64,000 bases of DNA, from positions 233,258 through 297,257 of the forward strand of contig DCUJ01000012.1 in the NCBI GenBank assembly GCA_002328495.1. Direction: 5' to 3'. The first letter of the stretch is position 1. Each line of letters opens with the position of its first letter. The translations under genes were made by a program, and so were the position numbers. Source of the stretch: Sulfurospirillum sp. UBA2217. GTDB taxonomy: Bacteria; Campylobacterota; Campylobacteria; Campylobacterales; Sulfurospirillaceae. This document shows, one piece after another, positions 17,388 to 25,745 of the stretch. The notes under the pieces are model-generated. The model saw only the letters and a program-made list of their open reading frames with translations. It made no database searches and was not told the DNA's origin.

Positions 17388-17413
17388 CCTCAAATCGTGC
17401 TTTGGCACTGGTA
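17388..17413 (-). repeat. Short diverged copy of the DUF2779 5' coding region
   Basis: The stretch reads CTCAAATCGTGCTTTGGCAC, then TGGTATCAG, and repeats 16100-16127 with two mismatches (on the minus strand DTSAKARFE against DASAKARFE). It lies in the 229-base gap between RhuM and the next gene, a gap that otherwise holds only a TTTACATGTAAG site at 17342. This looks like the stump of an older DUF2779 gene. Confidence 0.5.
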
Positions 17414-17450
17414 TCAGAATTAAGATTATTTAAATTGCCTACCCTCGTTA

Positions 17451-18323
17451 TCACCAGTTCCATTTTTTACCCATATCATTCATAATTGACAAAATTTTTT
17501 CTCTTAAACTTTCAATTTTTGCATCTTGAAATTGAGCATATTTCATTAAAAATTTCTCTATAGTATTTGCATAAAACAATACTGCATAAAAACACATATA
17601 CTCACTAAATGCGCAATGTTCTAAACCCATTTGTATTTGCTTCTCTTTATCAAAATACACTTTAGCCATCATATAAGAAATCGTATCTTCAGCATTTAAG
17701 TGTGTCATTGCACTCAGTCTTGTATAAACAGTATGATAAGTTGTCTCTTCTCCAACCTCTTGAAATTTTTTTAAAATTTTTTGTGGTAATCGTACACTAT
17801 CATCTATACTCAAAACTTTTTTAACTTCATCAATATATTGATTTACGAAAGATTCTTTTTCTAAATTTAAACTTTGTCGTACTGCTATTTTGGGAGCATG
17901 AATTTGTTGTTTATCTAAAGTTTTCAATGACTGCTCCCAATCTTGAATATGCTGCTTATCTTCTTCGATATATTTTTTGAGCCATGCAAACACTTTACTC
18001 TCCGTATCGTCTTTGAAAAAATAAAGTACATTAACAGCTGATTCTATAGCAGTTCTTGAGAGTATTTCTGATGAAGCATGATTTTTTGTACAAATATTGA
18101 TGAATGCTCCTTGTAGTTGCTCCTGAATCCTATTAATTAATTGGTACACTATACCAATTGTAGGAAACTGATGAAAATCATCTTCTTTTAATTCGCCCAT
18201 TGCCATATTTAGTTTAGAAGATAGTTCTAAAAATAATTCAACTACTTTTTCGCCATTTTCAAAATCCGAAGGAATAGTAATTCCATAAAAATCTTCAAAC
18301 TCTTTAATCCTAACATTTTTCAT
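17451..18323 (-). CDS. DUF5677-like hypothetical protein
   Basis: The 290-residue soluble all-helical protein contains SSEILSRTAIESAVNVLYFF near 88-107, and TRLSAMTHLNAEDTISYMM near 205-223. The arginine-rich helix followed by an S-x-x-T-H motif is typical of the DUF5677/Abi-like helical proteins often found in defence islands. Its start overlaps the stop of the upstream gene by four bases (ATGA), so the two are coupled. The family name is tentative and the function unknown. Confidence 0.55.
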   Translation of the reverse strand: MKNVRIKEFEDFYGITIPSDFENGEKVVELFLELSSKLNMAMGELKEDDFHQFPTIGIVYQLINRIQEQLQGAFINICTKNHASSEILSRTAIESAVNVLYFFKDDTESKVFAWLKKYIEEDKQHIQDWEQSLKTLDKQQIHAPKIAVRQSLNLEKESFVNQYIDEVKKVLSIDDSVRLPQKILKKFQEVGEETTYHTVYTRLSAMTHLNAEDTISYMMAKVYFDKEKQIQMGLEHCAFSEYMCFYAVLFYANTIEKFLMKYAQFQDAKIESLREKILSIMNDMGKKWNW

Positions 18324-19081
18324 TTACTTACCTTTTCAATAATATAGATGCAAAATTGAATAACTGTAAATAAAACAGCAAAAAAACCTACTAGTTTAAT
18401 ATAGGGATGCTCTAAAAAAGTATTTAATCGATTCATCCAATTTGTTCGCGTAGTTTTTATTTTTCGTTTTTGCAGCTTATAATACATAGACTCAAACCAA
18501 TTTGCTTTGCTCATAGTTGATTTATGAAGTTTTATATATTCTTGATTTTGAAAAGCTTTTACTTCATCTTCACCTAATAAAACATCACGAGGTCGTCCAC
18601 CATTCAAGTCCATTAAGTTAGGCATTCTCGGATTGTCAACACAATCTTTTCCATATATTTGTAAAATCATCCAAGAAAGATTATATTTACTTGTATCCTG
18701 AATCGTTGGTGCATCTTTTTTTGTCAAAACTTTATATCTATGAGCAATTGCTTCAAAACCAAAGTTAATATTTGACATATTCCAATGAAGCCATAGTGGA
18801 TTTTGAAGATTTTTTACAAAATCATAAAACTTTTCAAGCATTTGCTTTTCAATATCGTTATATTTAGATGTTATGTCATCTCGTTTTATATCCAATTCTT
18901 CTGCAATTAAGTGCAATGAAAAACTATGTGTTGTGTAACTTTTTAAATGAATAACTGCAATTGATGTAATTCTCGGGGAGTAGTTTTGATTATTATCATT
19001 TAAATTTTCACATGAATAATGTATTACAAATAGTCTCTCTTCATTTTTTTCTAAATATTTTAAAATTTCATTAGTACTCAT
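18320..19081 (-). CDS. Hypothetical protein with RNase H-like core and C-terminal membrane anchor
   Basis: Starting at the ATG at 19081 (AGGAA eight bases upstream; a longer frame to 19123 has no site) the protein has 253 residues. The N-terminal part alternates strands and helices (EERLFVIHYSCENLND, RITSIAVIHLKSYTTHSFSL, NPLWLHWNMSNINFGFEAIA), loosely like an RNase H/DEDD fold; no confident catalytic set is seen. It ends with a transmembrane helix (LVGFFAVLFTVIQFCIYII). It is coupled to the helical protein downstream. The pair is probably one functional unit of unknown role. Confidence 0.55.
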   Translation of the reverse strand: MSTNEILKYLEKNEERLFVIHYSCENLNDNNQNYSPRITSIAVIHLKSYTTHSFSLHLIAEELDIKRDDITSKYNDIEKQMLEKFYDFVKNLQNPLWLHWNMSNINFGFEAIAHRYKVLTKKDAPTIQDTSKYNLSWMILQIYGKDCVDNPRMPNLMDLNGGRPRDVLLGEDEVKAFQNQEYIKLHKSTMSKANWFESMYYKLQKRKIKTTRTNWMNRLNTFLEHPYIKLVGFFAVLFTVIQFCIYIIEKVSK

Positions 19082-19100
19082 ACTTATTCCTTTAATTTTT

Positions 19101-19427
19101 TTACAACTCCACAACCCTCTCAAACATCTCTTTTATCTCCATCTCATGACTTATCAAAAATATCTGTCTATACGGTTCTTTTATGGTATGAAATGCTTCT
19201 AATATTTCCATGCGTCTGTTTTCATCTTGGCTTCCGAAGACTTCATTAAATATTTTTAAAATAACCATGAAAAACAGTAAAAAATGTCCCAAGAGTATAG
19301 TTTTAAGGTGAGTAAAATATATCGCATAAGTGAGAGGTTTTGAATTGCACAAGCAAATACTTTCGTGCGGGAGCATATCTAAATCGTTAAAGCCTAAATG
19401 CGTGTCCGAAAAATGAATCAGTCTCAC
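19101..19427 (-). pseudogene. sbcD-sbcC deletion chimera
   Basis: The 108-codon frame begins like SbcD/Mre11 nuclease (MRLIHFSDTHLGFNDLDML) and ends like the C-terminus of SbcC/Rad50 ATPase (EVFGSQDENRRMEILEAFHT, then QIFLISHEMEIKEMFERV). The middle 40 codons match neither. An internal deletion seems to have removed most of a normal sbcD-sbcC operon and joined its two ends. The product cannot act as a nuclease. The event may be tied to insertion of the neighbouring defence genes. Confidence 0.65.
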
Positions 19428-19648
19428 GGTGCTTCTTTGTGATTATTTCTTCCGATTATAGCAAAGATTTGTGTGAGTGAAAAGAGAGTGGCTCCAAATG
19501 TAGCTAATTTTTAAAACTATGTACTGTTATCACATGCCATATTTATACTTTGCTCATTAGTGAAAAAAACGGATGGTACACCAGTAAAATGCGAGAGATC
19601 TCACTCTTTACTGGTGAAGCATGTGCAATTTTATCCGTATCTCCTTTT

Positions 19649-19864
19649 TTACTTTTGGCAAATAATTTTTATGGTTTTATAGATCCATGTCGTAGGTGTT
19701 TTTGTATCTGTAAAAATTTTATTATAGAGCTTAGCATCCAAATAGGCAATGTTAAACGCATTATGCGGACAAATAAGTTGAAGAAAAGTACCATCTGGCA
19801 AGCTAAAAAAAGATGTTGAATTAATGTTGTCCCAATATAAAACTATTAAAGGTATATCAGTTTA
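19649..19864 (-). pseudogene. Possible gene fragment of unknown family
   Basis: The 574-base gap before potA has no intact gene. On the minus strand a stop-free frame reads protein-like sequence (LIVLYWDNINSTSFFSLPDG, ICPHNAFNIAYLDAKLYNKI) for about 70 codons, with no start codon in a sensible place and no ribosome site. It is probably a remnant. The opposite-strand frame over the same DNA looks random. The rest of the gap, from 19865, must contain the potA promoter. Confidence 0.3.
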
Positions 19865-20001
19865 ATCCATTTACAATATACTTTTAAGTAGACTTTTATA
19901 CGTTACAGCACCTAAGAATAGATAATGAATTGGCAAATCATTGTAATCATTCTGCATACAAACTGTGATACAATTATTTCTTTACATGTAAGGATTGCGG
20001 T

Positions 20002-21090
20002 GTGAATGACGTATTGGTTCGAATTGAAAATGTGAGTAAGTCTTATGGTCATCAGCGTGTGCTTTTTGATATCAATCTTTCTATATATGATGGTGAATTT
20101 ATCACCCTACTTGGACCTAGTGGATGTGGAAAAACAACCTTGTTACGTATTTTAGGGGGTTTTGAAGATATTGAAGAAGGAAATCTTTTCTTAAGGCAAA
20201 CCGCACTTAACCATATTCCTCCACACAAACGAGCTATCAATACTATTTTTCAAAGTTATGCACTCTTCCCACACATGAATGTATTTGACAATGTCGCGTT
20301 TGGCTTGCGTATGAAAGGGCTTCCTAAAGAGCAAATTAAAGACGAAGTGAACCGCATTTTAAGTATTGTGAAACTCTCTTCATTTATTTCAAAAATGCCA
20401 AAGGAGCTTAGTGGAGGACAACAACAACGTGTCGCCATTGCGCGTGCTATTGTCAATAAGCCTGAACTTCTTTTACTCGATGAACCACTGAGTGCCTTAG
20501 ATTATAAACTACGAAAAGCGATGCAAATCGAACTAAAAGAGCTTCAACGCTCCCTTGGTATTACCTTTATTTTTGTGACGCATGACCAAGAAGAAGCACT
20601 TTCGATGTCTGATCGTATTGTGGTAATGAACCATGGAAAAATCGAGCAAATAGGCACCCCTAAAGAGATTTATGAAAATCCACGCAACCTCTTTGTGGCT
20701 GATTTTATTGGGCAAACCAATCAATTCAAAGCCACACTCTTAGACCAAGACGATACCATGCTCCATCTTGAGCTTTTGCAAAAAAAGTTGATGTTAAAAA
20801 AACCTCTTCCGAAACAATACGCCAAAGAGCTTGTTCTCGTCGTACGTCCTGAAGATTTTAGAGTCGAAAGACGCCTTGAGGACGTACCTTCAAAAACCTA
20901 CCTTGAAGGGAAATTGCACCAAATTATCTATAAAGGTGTCACGATTGATTTGGTGATTGAAACCACACAAGGTGAACTACTCAATGTCAGTGAATTTTAT
21001 AATGAAGATTCTGATGCACTTTCGTATCAAGAAGGTGAGATCTTATATCTGTACTGGAATGAAGGATGGGAAGTGATTCTTGAAGCATAA
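20002..21090 (+). CDS. potA: Spermidine/putrescine ABC transporter ATPase PotA
   Basis: This 362-residue ATPase powers polyamine uptake. Walker A GPSGCGKTT (about 37-45), Q-loop, signature LSGGQQQRVAIARA (about 134), Walker B LLLLDEPLSALD, the switch His in VTHDQEEAL, and a C-terminal TOBE-type regulatory domain are all present. The start is GTG at 20002, seven bases after AAGGA; that ribosome site is the right end of a TTTACATGTAAG palindrome (19981-19992). It heads the potABCD operon, with the next gene overlapping by 11 bases. Confidence 0.93.
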   Translation: MNDVLVRIENVSKSYGHQRVLFDINLSIYDGEFITLLGPSGCGKTTLLRILGGFEDIEEGNLFLRQTALNHIPPHKRAINTIFQSYALFPHMNVFDNVAFGLRMKGLPKEQIKDEVNRILSIVKLSSFISKMPKELSGGQQQRVAIARAIVNKPELLLLDEPLSALDYKLRKAMQIELKELQRSLGITFIFVTHDQEEALSMSDRIVVMNHGKIEQIGTPKEIYENPRNLFVADFIGQTNQFKATLLDQDDTMLHLELLQKKLMLKKPLPKQYAKELVLVVRPEDFRVERRLEDVPSKTYLEGKLHQIIYKGVTIDLVIETTQGELLNVSEFYNEDSDALSYQEGEILYLYWNEGWEVILEA

Positions 21091-21949
21091 ATCTATCGGA
21101 GCTTTTGGCAAAACATCGATTGGTCTGTTTGGAATATGGCTAGGACTGTTTGCGTTGGTTCCTTTTGCACTGGTTTTTTGTGCAAGCTTTTTAACGAAAG
21201 GCGAAGAGAGCTTTTTGGTATGGGAGTTTTCATTACAAAGTTATCAAAAGATTATTGACCCACTGTATGGTTCCATTTTTACAAGCTCTTTAAAACTCTC
21301 TGTATTGACCAGTGTTTTGACACTGATTTTTGCCCTTCCTTTTGCTTATTTTCTTTCAACACTCAAAGGTCAACTTAAATCACTAGGGCTGTTGTTGATG
21401 ATTATTCCTTTTTGGACAAGTTCTTTGGTGCGCACGTATGCATTAATCGCTATCTTAAAAACAGAAGGTGTTTTAAACACTGTTTTGCTCTTTTTGGGGG
21501 TCATTAATGAGCCTTTAAACATTTTGTACACGCAACACGCCGTGATGATCGGTATGGTCTATACGCTTTTGCCATTTATGATTTTACCCATCTATGCTTC
21601 GTTTGAAAAACTCGATCATCGTTATATCGAAGCTGCACGCGACTTGGGTGCCAACAGCTTTTGGCTTAGCATTAAAATCGTTTTACCGCTCATAAGTCCT
21701 GGTATCGTTGCAGGAGTTATTTTGGTCTTTTTACCCTCCATGGGAATGTTTTTCATTCCTGATTTGTTGGGAGGTGCTAAAGATTTGATTGTGGGGAATT
21801 TTATCCGTAACCAATTTTTAACCTTCAGAGATTGGCCGTTTGGAAGTGTTGCAAGTGTTGCGCTTACCACCATCATGCTGGCGCTGATTTATCTTTATAC
21901 TAAAGTGGGACGTTTTGGCTCGAAAAAGGATGATGATGCACTTTTTTAA
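21080..21949 (+). CDS. potB: Polyamine ABC transporter permease PotB
   Basis: The 289-residue inner-membrane permease has six predicted transmembrane helices and the cytoplasmic EAA loop (IEAARDLGANSFWLSIKIVL, about 190-210) that docks PotA. The start is TTG at 21080 within the potA 3' end, which is usual for tightly coupled operons. It pairs with PotC to form the channel. Confidence 0.9.
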   Translation: MKHKSIGAFGKTSIGLFGIWLGLFALVPFALVFCASFLTKGEESFLVWEFSLQSYQKIIDPLYGSIFTSSLKLSVLTSVLTLIFALPFAYFLSTLKGQLKSLGLLLMIIPFWTSSLVRTYALIAILKTEGVLNTVLLFLGVINEPLNILYTQHAVMIGMVYTLLPFMILPIYASFEKLDHRYIEAARDLGANSFWLSIKIVLPLISPGIVAGVILVFLPSMGMFFIPDLLGGAKDLIVGNFIRNQFLTFRDWPFGSVASVALTTIMLALIYLYTKVGRFGSKKDDDALF

Positions 21950-22700
21950 ACGTCTTTATTTGGGGGCTATCTACCTCTTTTTGTACCTGCCGATTTTTAT
22001 TTTGATTCTCTACTCGTTTAACCAATCCAAATACTCTGTTTCTTGGAGTGGTTTTACGTGGAAATGGTATGAAAAAGTACTTGAAAACAGCTCCTTATTG
22101 GATGCTGCTTTTAATTCCATAACCATAGCAGCATTGAGTGCAAGCATTGCAACACTGCTTGGAACTATCGGAGCAGTAGCACTGTTTCGCTACCGTTTTC
22201 AAGGAAAACGCCTTTTGAAATCCCTAGTCTATGTTCTCATTCTCTCGCCCGAAATCGTCATGGGTATTGCACTATTGATGCTCTTTGTTCTCATGGGTGT
22301 TTCATTAGGCTTTATGTCACTCTTGATTGCCCACATCACGTTTTGCCTTCCTTTTGTTGTTGTCACAGTGCTCAGTCGTCTCTCAGGGTTTGATCACAGC
22401 ATCATCGAAGCCGCAAAAGACTTAGGGGCAAGCGGATGGCAAACTTTTTGGAAAGTCATTCTTCCACCCATTATGCCCTCCGTTATTGCTGGGTTTTTAC
22501 TGAGCTTTACCCTCTCCTTGGACGATGTGATTATCAGTTTTTTTGTTAGCGGTGTGGAGTTCGAAATACTGCCCGTTAAAATCTTTTCCATGGTACGTTT
22601 AGGGGTAAAACCAGAAATCAATGCCCTCTGTGCCGTGATGTTTCTCTTTACAATAATTATGGTAGGATTATCCCAATTTTTACTGAAGGAGCGTTCATGA
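21936..22700 (+). CDS. potC: Polyamine ABC transporter permease PotC
   Basis: This second permease has six predicted helices and an EAA loop (IIEAAKDLGASGWQTFWKVI). Three consecutive ATG codons occur (21930, 21933, 21936); the third is best spaced from AAAAAGG at 21923-21929 and gives MHFFKRLYLGAIYLF, 254 residues. The gene starts inside potB and ends overlapping potD by four bases (ATGA). Confidence 0.9.
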   Translation: MHFFKRLYLGAIYLFLYLPIFILILYSFNQSKYSVSWSGFTWKWYEKVLENSSLLDAAFNSITIAALSASIATLLGTIGAVALFRYRFQGKRLLKSLVYVLILSPEIVMGIALLMLFVLMGVSLGFMSLLIAHITFCLPFVVVTVLSRLSGFDHSIIEAAKDLGASGWQTFWKVILPPIMPSVIAGFLLSFTLSLDDVIISFFVSGVEFEILPVKIFSMVRLGVKPEINALCAVMFLFTIIMVGLSQFLLKERS

Positions 22701-23722
22701 AAATCATTTGGAGTTTACTAGGTCTGTGTCTTTTTGCTTTTGGCGCAGAAAAAGTATTGTATGTGTATAACTGGAGTGAGTATATGCCCGAGAGCGTACT
22801 TAAGTCCTTTCAAAAAGAGACTGGCATCAAGGTCAAATACTCGACCTACGATAGCAATGAAGCCATGTATGCTAAAATAAAAACCGATACCAAAAGTGCT
22901 TACGACATCATCGTACCCTCTACCTACTTTGTCAGTAAAATGGCTAAAGAGGGTTTATTGCAAAAAATTGATCGTAAAAAACTCACCTATTTTGACACCT
23001 TAAATCCGTCCTTGCTGAACCAATCCTTTGACCCACAAAATGACTATTCAATCCCTTATGTTTGGGGTAGTACGGGGATAAGTTACAATGCCAAACTTCT
23101 TGGAGATGGAGCGCTAAAGGGTTGGAGTGATTTGTGGGATGCAAAATACAAAAACAAACTCCTTTTAACCGATGATTTACGAGAAGTCTTTGGAATGACT
23201 CTCAAAAGTTTAGGCTACAGTGCCAATACCACGGATGCTAAGCAAATTGAAGCCGCATATGAGAAGCTAAAAACCCTTATGCCTAATGTCAAAGTCTTTA
23301 ACTCCGAATCGCCCAAACAGGTCTATTTGAGCAAAGAAGTGGTTGCAGGAATGAATTTTAATGGCGAAAATTTTATGGCAAATGAAGAATCACCTGACAT
23401 TAAATATGTCTACCCAAAAGAAGGTGTTTTACTGTGGGTTGACTCACTTGTAATTCCAAAAAATGCTAAAAACATCGAAAATGCCCATACGTTTATCAAC
23501 TACCTCTTAAGACCCGAAGTCTCTAAAGTTGTCTCACAAGAGTTGGGCTACGCCTCTCCCAATATCAAAACGCCCAATTTACTCCCAAAAGAAGTGCGTA
23601 ATAATCGCATTGTCTACCCTATTCCTGAAGATTTAGTCAATTCTGAGTTTCAAGTTGATTTTGGTGATGAAGCACTGAAACTTTATGAGAAATATTGGGA
23701 AAAACTGAAAGCAGATAAATAG
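22697..23722 (+). CDS. potD: Periplasmic polyamine-binding protein PotD
   Basis: The 341-residue protein has an N-terminal signal peptide (KIIWSLLGLCLFAFGAEK) and a bacterial solute-binding fold. The mature start VLYVYNWSEYMPESVLKSF is the PotD/PotF hallmark; PSTYFVSKMAKEGLL and the WVDSLVIPKNAKN region supply binding-cleft residues. It delivers spermidine or putrescine to PotBC. Last gene of the operon; no obvious hairpin terminator before ppiB. Confidence 0.92.
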   Translation: MKIIWSLLGLCLFAFGAEKVLYVYNWSEYMPESVLKSFQKETGIKVKYSTYDSNEAMYAKIKTDTKSAYDIIVPSTYFVSKMAKEGLLQKIDRKKLTYFDTLNPSLLNQSFDPQNDYSIPYVWGSTGISYNAKLLGDGALKGWSDLWDAKYKNKLLLTDDLREVFGMTLKSLGYSANTTDAKQIEAAYEKLKTLMPNVKVFNSESPKQVYLSKEVVAGMNFNGENFMANEESPDIKYVYPKEGVLLWVDSLVIPKNAKNIENAHTFINYLLRPEVSKVVSQELGYASPNIKTPNLLPKEVRNNRIVYPIPEDLVNSEFQVDFGDEALKLYEKYWEKLKADK

Positions 23723-23726
23723 GTTA

Positions 23727-23735
23727 TGCTATAAT
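23727..23735 (+). promoter_or_regulatory. Extended -10 promoter of ppiB
   Basis: TGCTATAAT (extended TGn plus TATAAT at 23730-23735) lies 25 bases before the ppiB ATG. No good -35 hexamer is visible, as is common in this phylum. Confidence 0.6.
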
Positions 23736-23760
23736 GCGCAAAATTTTTAAAAGGTGAATT

Positions 23761-24255
23761 ATGAAACTTAAAACATACGACTACACACAAGAACAGCTCA
23801 ATGCTTTTCAATACGCCATCATTACGATGGAAAAAGGTGGGCAAATCGTTATTAAATTAAATCCCGAAGAAACCCCAATTGCTGTGGCAAACTTTGCAAC
23901 CCTTGCCAATGATGGATTTTACAATGGTCTTGTCTTTCACCGTGTGATTAAAAACTTTATGGCACAAGGTGGATGTCCTAGTGGAAGAGGTACGGGAGGT
24001 CCTGGTTGGAACATTGCATGCGAATGTAAGGGACAAAAAAGCAAACATAAACGAGGGGTTCTCTCTATGGCACACGCAGGTCCCAATACAGGAGGAAGCC
24101 AATTCTTCATCTGTTTTGTGGACTGTCCTCATTTAGATGGCATGCATACGGTTTTTGGTGCTATTGATAAAGAGGATAAGGAGAGCTTTAAAACACTCGA
24201 TGCTATCGCACAAAATGACAAAATGCTCTCGATTGAAATCCAAGAGAGCCTCTAA
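23761..24255 (+). CDS. ppiB: Peptidyl-prolyl cis-trans isomerase (cyclophilin type)
   Basis: The 164-residue cytoplasmic cyclophilin catalyses proline isomerisation. Active-site motifs are FHRVIKNFMAQGGC (catalytic Arg, about 60-73), GGSQFFICF and HTVFGAI. A ribosome site (AAAGGTG) precedes the ATG. It has its own promoter and converges with the repressor gene downstream, the two separated only by a shared terminator. Confidence 0.93.
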   Translation: MKLKTYDYTQEQLNAFQYAIITMEKGGQIVIKLNPEETPIAVANFATLANDGFYNGLVFHRVIKNFMAQGGCPSGRGTGGPGWNIACECKGQKSKHKRGVLSMAHAGPNTGGSQFFICFVDCPHLDGMHTVFGAIDKEDKESFKTLDAIAQNDKMLSIEIQESL

Positions 24256-24264
24256 AATTTCTTT

Positions 24265-24293
24265 ACATGTAAAGAGTAAAACTCTTTACATGT
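24265..24293. terminator. Bidirectional terminator built from two ACATGTAAAGAGT arms
   Basis: ACATGTAAAGAGT (24265-24277), AAA loop, then the exact reverse complement ACTCTTTACATGT (24281-24293) make a 13-bp perfect stem between the convergent genes ppiB and the S24 repressor. Flanking A/T runs are short. One arm overlaps a full TTTACATGTAAA palindrome at 24262. Confidence 0.75.
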
Positions 24294-24298
24294 CATCT

Positions 24299-24958
24299 TT
24301 AAATATTTGCCGAAAGCTTTCCGACTACTTTACCAACAACTTCCACATCTACAGCACTGACCACCTCTGGGGCATACGATTCATTATCAGAAACAAGAGC
24401 TACCATGCCATTGGCTTGAAGGTGCAAACGTTTGATAAAAAGACCTGCTGGAGTTGAGACAATATAAATTCCTGCCTTGTGTGCATTTCGATGGTCTCTA
24501 TTAACAAATACCACATCACCACTGCAGAGTGTTGGTTCCATAGAATCACCCAAAACGTTGATAGCTTGTATATGTTTAATCGATCCAAAACCACCTAACT
24601 TTTGCACCAACTCTTCATCCAAGATCATCATTTCACCCTCTTCTTCTTCATTTAAAGCACCACCACCAGCAGAGGCATAGATATCTTTAAAGTAATGAAT
24701 GCGGGCAAATTTATCGGTCTGTGCTTGTAGACTCTCCACCACTTGGTCAAACAACAGCCAATTAATAGAGATTTTTCGCTTGGCACAAAACTCCAAAATC
24801 TCTTTATAGGGAATTTTTGAGCGGTTTTTCATCGTTGCTAGAGTGAGTTGATTGATACCCAAAGCTTCAGCCACATCTTTGTCAAAGACTTTACGCTCAC
24901 CCACTTCTTGCGAGAGAATATCTTTTACTCTGTTAAAAACCATTAAAATATCTGGCAT
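24299..24958 (-). CDS. LexA/CI-like repressor with S24 peptidase domain
   Basis: With the ATG at 24958 (GGAGG six bases upstream) the protein has 219 residues. The N-terminal HTH (about 20-60: EALGINQLTLATMKNRSKI) resembles phage CI-type repressors. The C-terminal S24 domain carries catalytic Ser in LGDSMEPTLCSGD (about 142-154) and Lys in GLFIKRL (about 180). Such proteins self-cleave after RecA activation or act as constitutive repressors. A pair of inverted repeats in its upstream region and a divergent small ORF suggest autoregulation and a local target. Confidence 0.88.
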   Translation of the reverse strand: MPDILMVFNRVKDILSQEVGERKVFDKDVAEALGINQLTLATMKNRSKIPYKEILEFCAKRKISINWLLFDQVVESLQAQTDKFARIHYFKDIYASAGGGALNEEEEGEMMILDEELVQKLGGFGSIKHIQAINVLGDSMEPTLCSGDVVFVNRDHRNAHKAGIYIVSTPAGLFIKRLHLQANGMVALVSDNESYAPEVVSAVDVEVVGKVVGKLSANI

Positions 24959-24968
24959 TTTACCCTCC

Positions 24969-25023
24969 AATATTTCATTTTGAAATATTATTGTAGCATA
25001 TTTTATATTTTTATTACAATAAT
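24969..25023. promoter_or_regulatory. Two inverted repeats in the repressor/small-ORF intergenic region
   Basis: AATATTTCA-TTT-TGAAATATT (24969-24989) is a perfect nine-base inverted repeat just upstream of the repressor ribosome site. A wider pair, ATTATTGTA and TACAATAAT, starts at 24986 and ends near 25022. Both are plausible operators for the S24 repressor. Confidence 0.5.
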
Positions 25024-25048
25024 GAAAATTTTACAACAGAGGTGCCCC

Positions 25049-25153
25049 ATGAAAAGCTTAATCTGCTCCTTATCTGAATCTCGAAAAGCCTACACTGAGT
25101 TTATGAGTCGTTTTGAACACACAATGTTGATATTAAGCAATAAAATATTTTAA
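25049..25153 (+). CDS. Small divergent ORF (34 aa)
   Basis: The frame MKSLICSLSESRKAYTEFMS...MLILSNKIF has AGAGG eight bases before the ATG, lies divergent to the S24 repressor across likely operators, and is followed within ten bases by a strong terminator. That layout fits a repressor-controlled small protein. No family is recognised and no hydrophobic helix is long enough for a membrane toxin. Confidence 0.4.
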   Translation: MKSLICSLSESRKAYTEFMSRFEHTMLILSNKIF

Positions 25154-25161
25154 CTGATTTT

Positions 25162-25184
25162 AAGAAGCGCCTTTAGCGCTTCTT
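25162..25184. terminator. Bidirectional hairpin terminator overlapping the dedA stop
   Basis: AAGAAGCGC (25162-25170) and GCGCTTCTT (25176-25184) form a perfect nine-base stem with loop CTTTA, followed by TT on the plus strand and A-rich sequence on the other side. The dedA stop codon lies in the loop, so the 3' arm encodes its last residues. Confidence 0.75.
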
Positions 25185-25736
25185 TTGGGTTGCTTTTTGA
25201 AAATAAAGCCAAATCAGTACTAAAATAGAGAGTAAAATCAAAGGTGCCATGAGCGTATTTTCAGAAAAATAGGCGGCAATTTGCATTAAAAGCTCACCCG
25301 CTGTGTAGCTTCCAAATCCAAGTACACTTGCCCAAACGATGGCACTGATTGTGTTTAAAATATGAAATTTGGTTTGAGAGTACTTTGTTACACCAATGGT
25401 CATCGGAACGAGTGTTTTTAAACCATAAATAAACTTTTGAATAAAAATAATTTTATCGCCATACTTTTTCATTAAAACATGGCTAAGTGCTAGCTTGCGA
25501 CGATGTGCTTTGATGTAAGGCATCAGTGCTTGCTTGTTGTAGCGTCCCATGTAAAATAAAAAACTACTCCCAAGAACATTTGCAATTGCGGCAACAACAA
25601 TGGATGTACCCAAATCCATTTTCCCCGCATAGGACAAAACACCTGCGGCAACAATAGCAACCATTCCGCCACCAAACGAATACGCAAACAAAATCAGATA
25701 CCCATATTCTAACAACGCATTAATAATATCTTCCAC
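25173..25736 (-). CDS. DedA family (SNARE-associated) membrane protein
   Basis: The 187-residue inner-membrane protein has four or five hydrophobic segments and the DedA signature region (FIYGLKTLVPMTIGVTKYSQ near 103-122). Bacterial DedA proteins are linked to lipid-carrier recycling and proton-motive force; in other species some flip undecaprenyl phosphate. It is last in an operon-like run with the ABC exporter and SYLF protein (spacing 9 bases). Which DedA subgroup it belongs to cannot be told by eye. Confidence 0.82.
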   Translation of the reverse strand: MEDIINALLEYGYLILFAYSFGGGMVAIVAAGVLSYAGKMDLGTSIVVAAIANVLGSSFLFYMGRYNKQALMPYIKAHRRKLALSHVLMKKYGDKIIFIQKFIYGLKTLVPMTIGVTKYSQTKFHILNTISAIVWASVLGFGSYTAGELLMQIAAYFSENTLMAPLILLSILVLIWLYFQKATQKKR

Positions 25737-25745
25737 AATAATCCT

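Noticed and set aside
19550..19819. Plus-strand 89-residue ORF
   Set aside because: No ribosome site and its composition looks random; the minus-strand reading is more protein-like.
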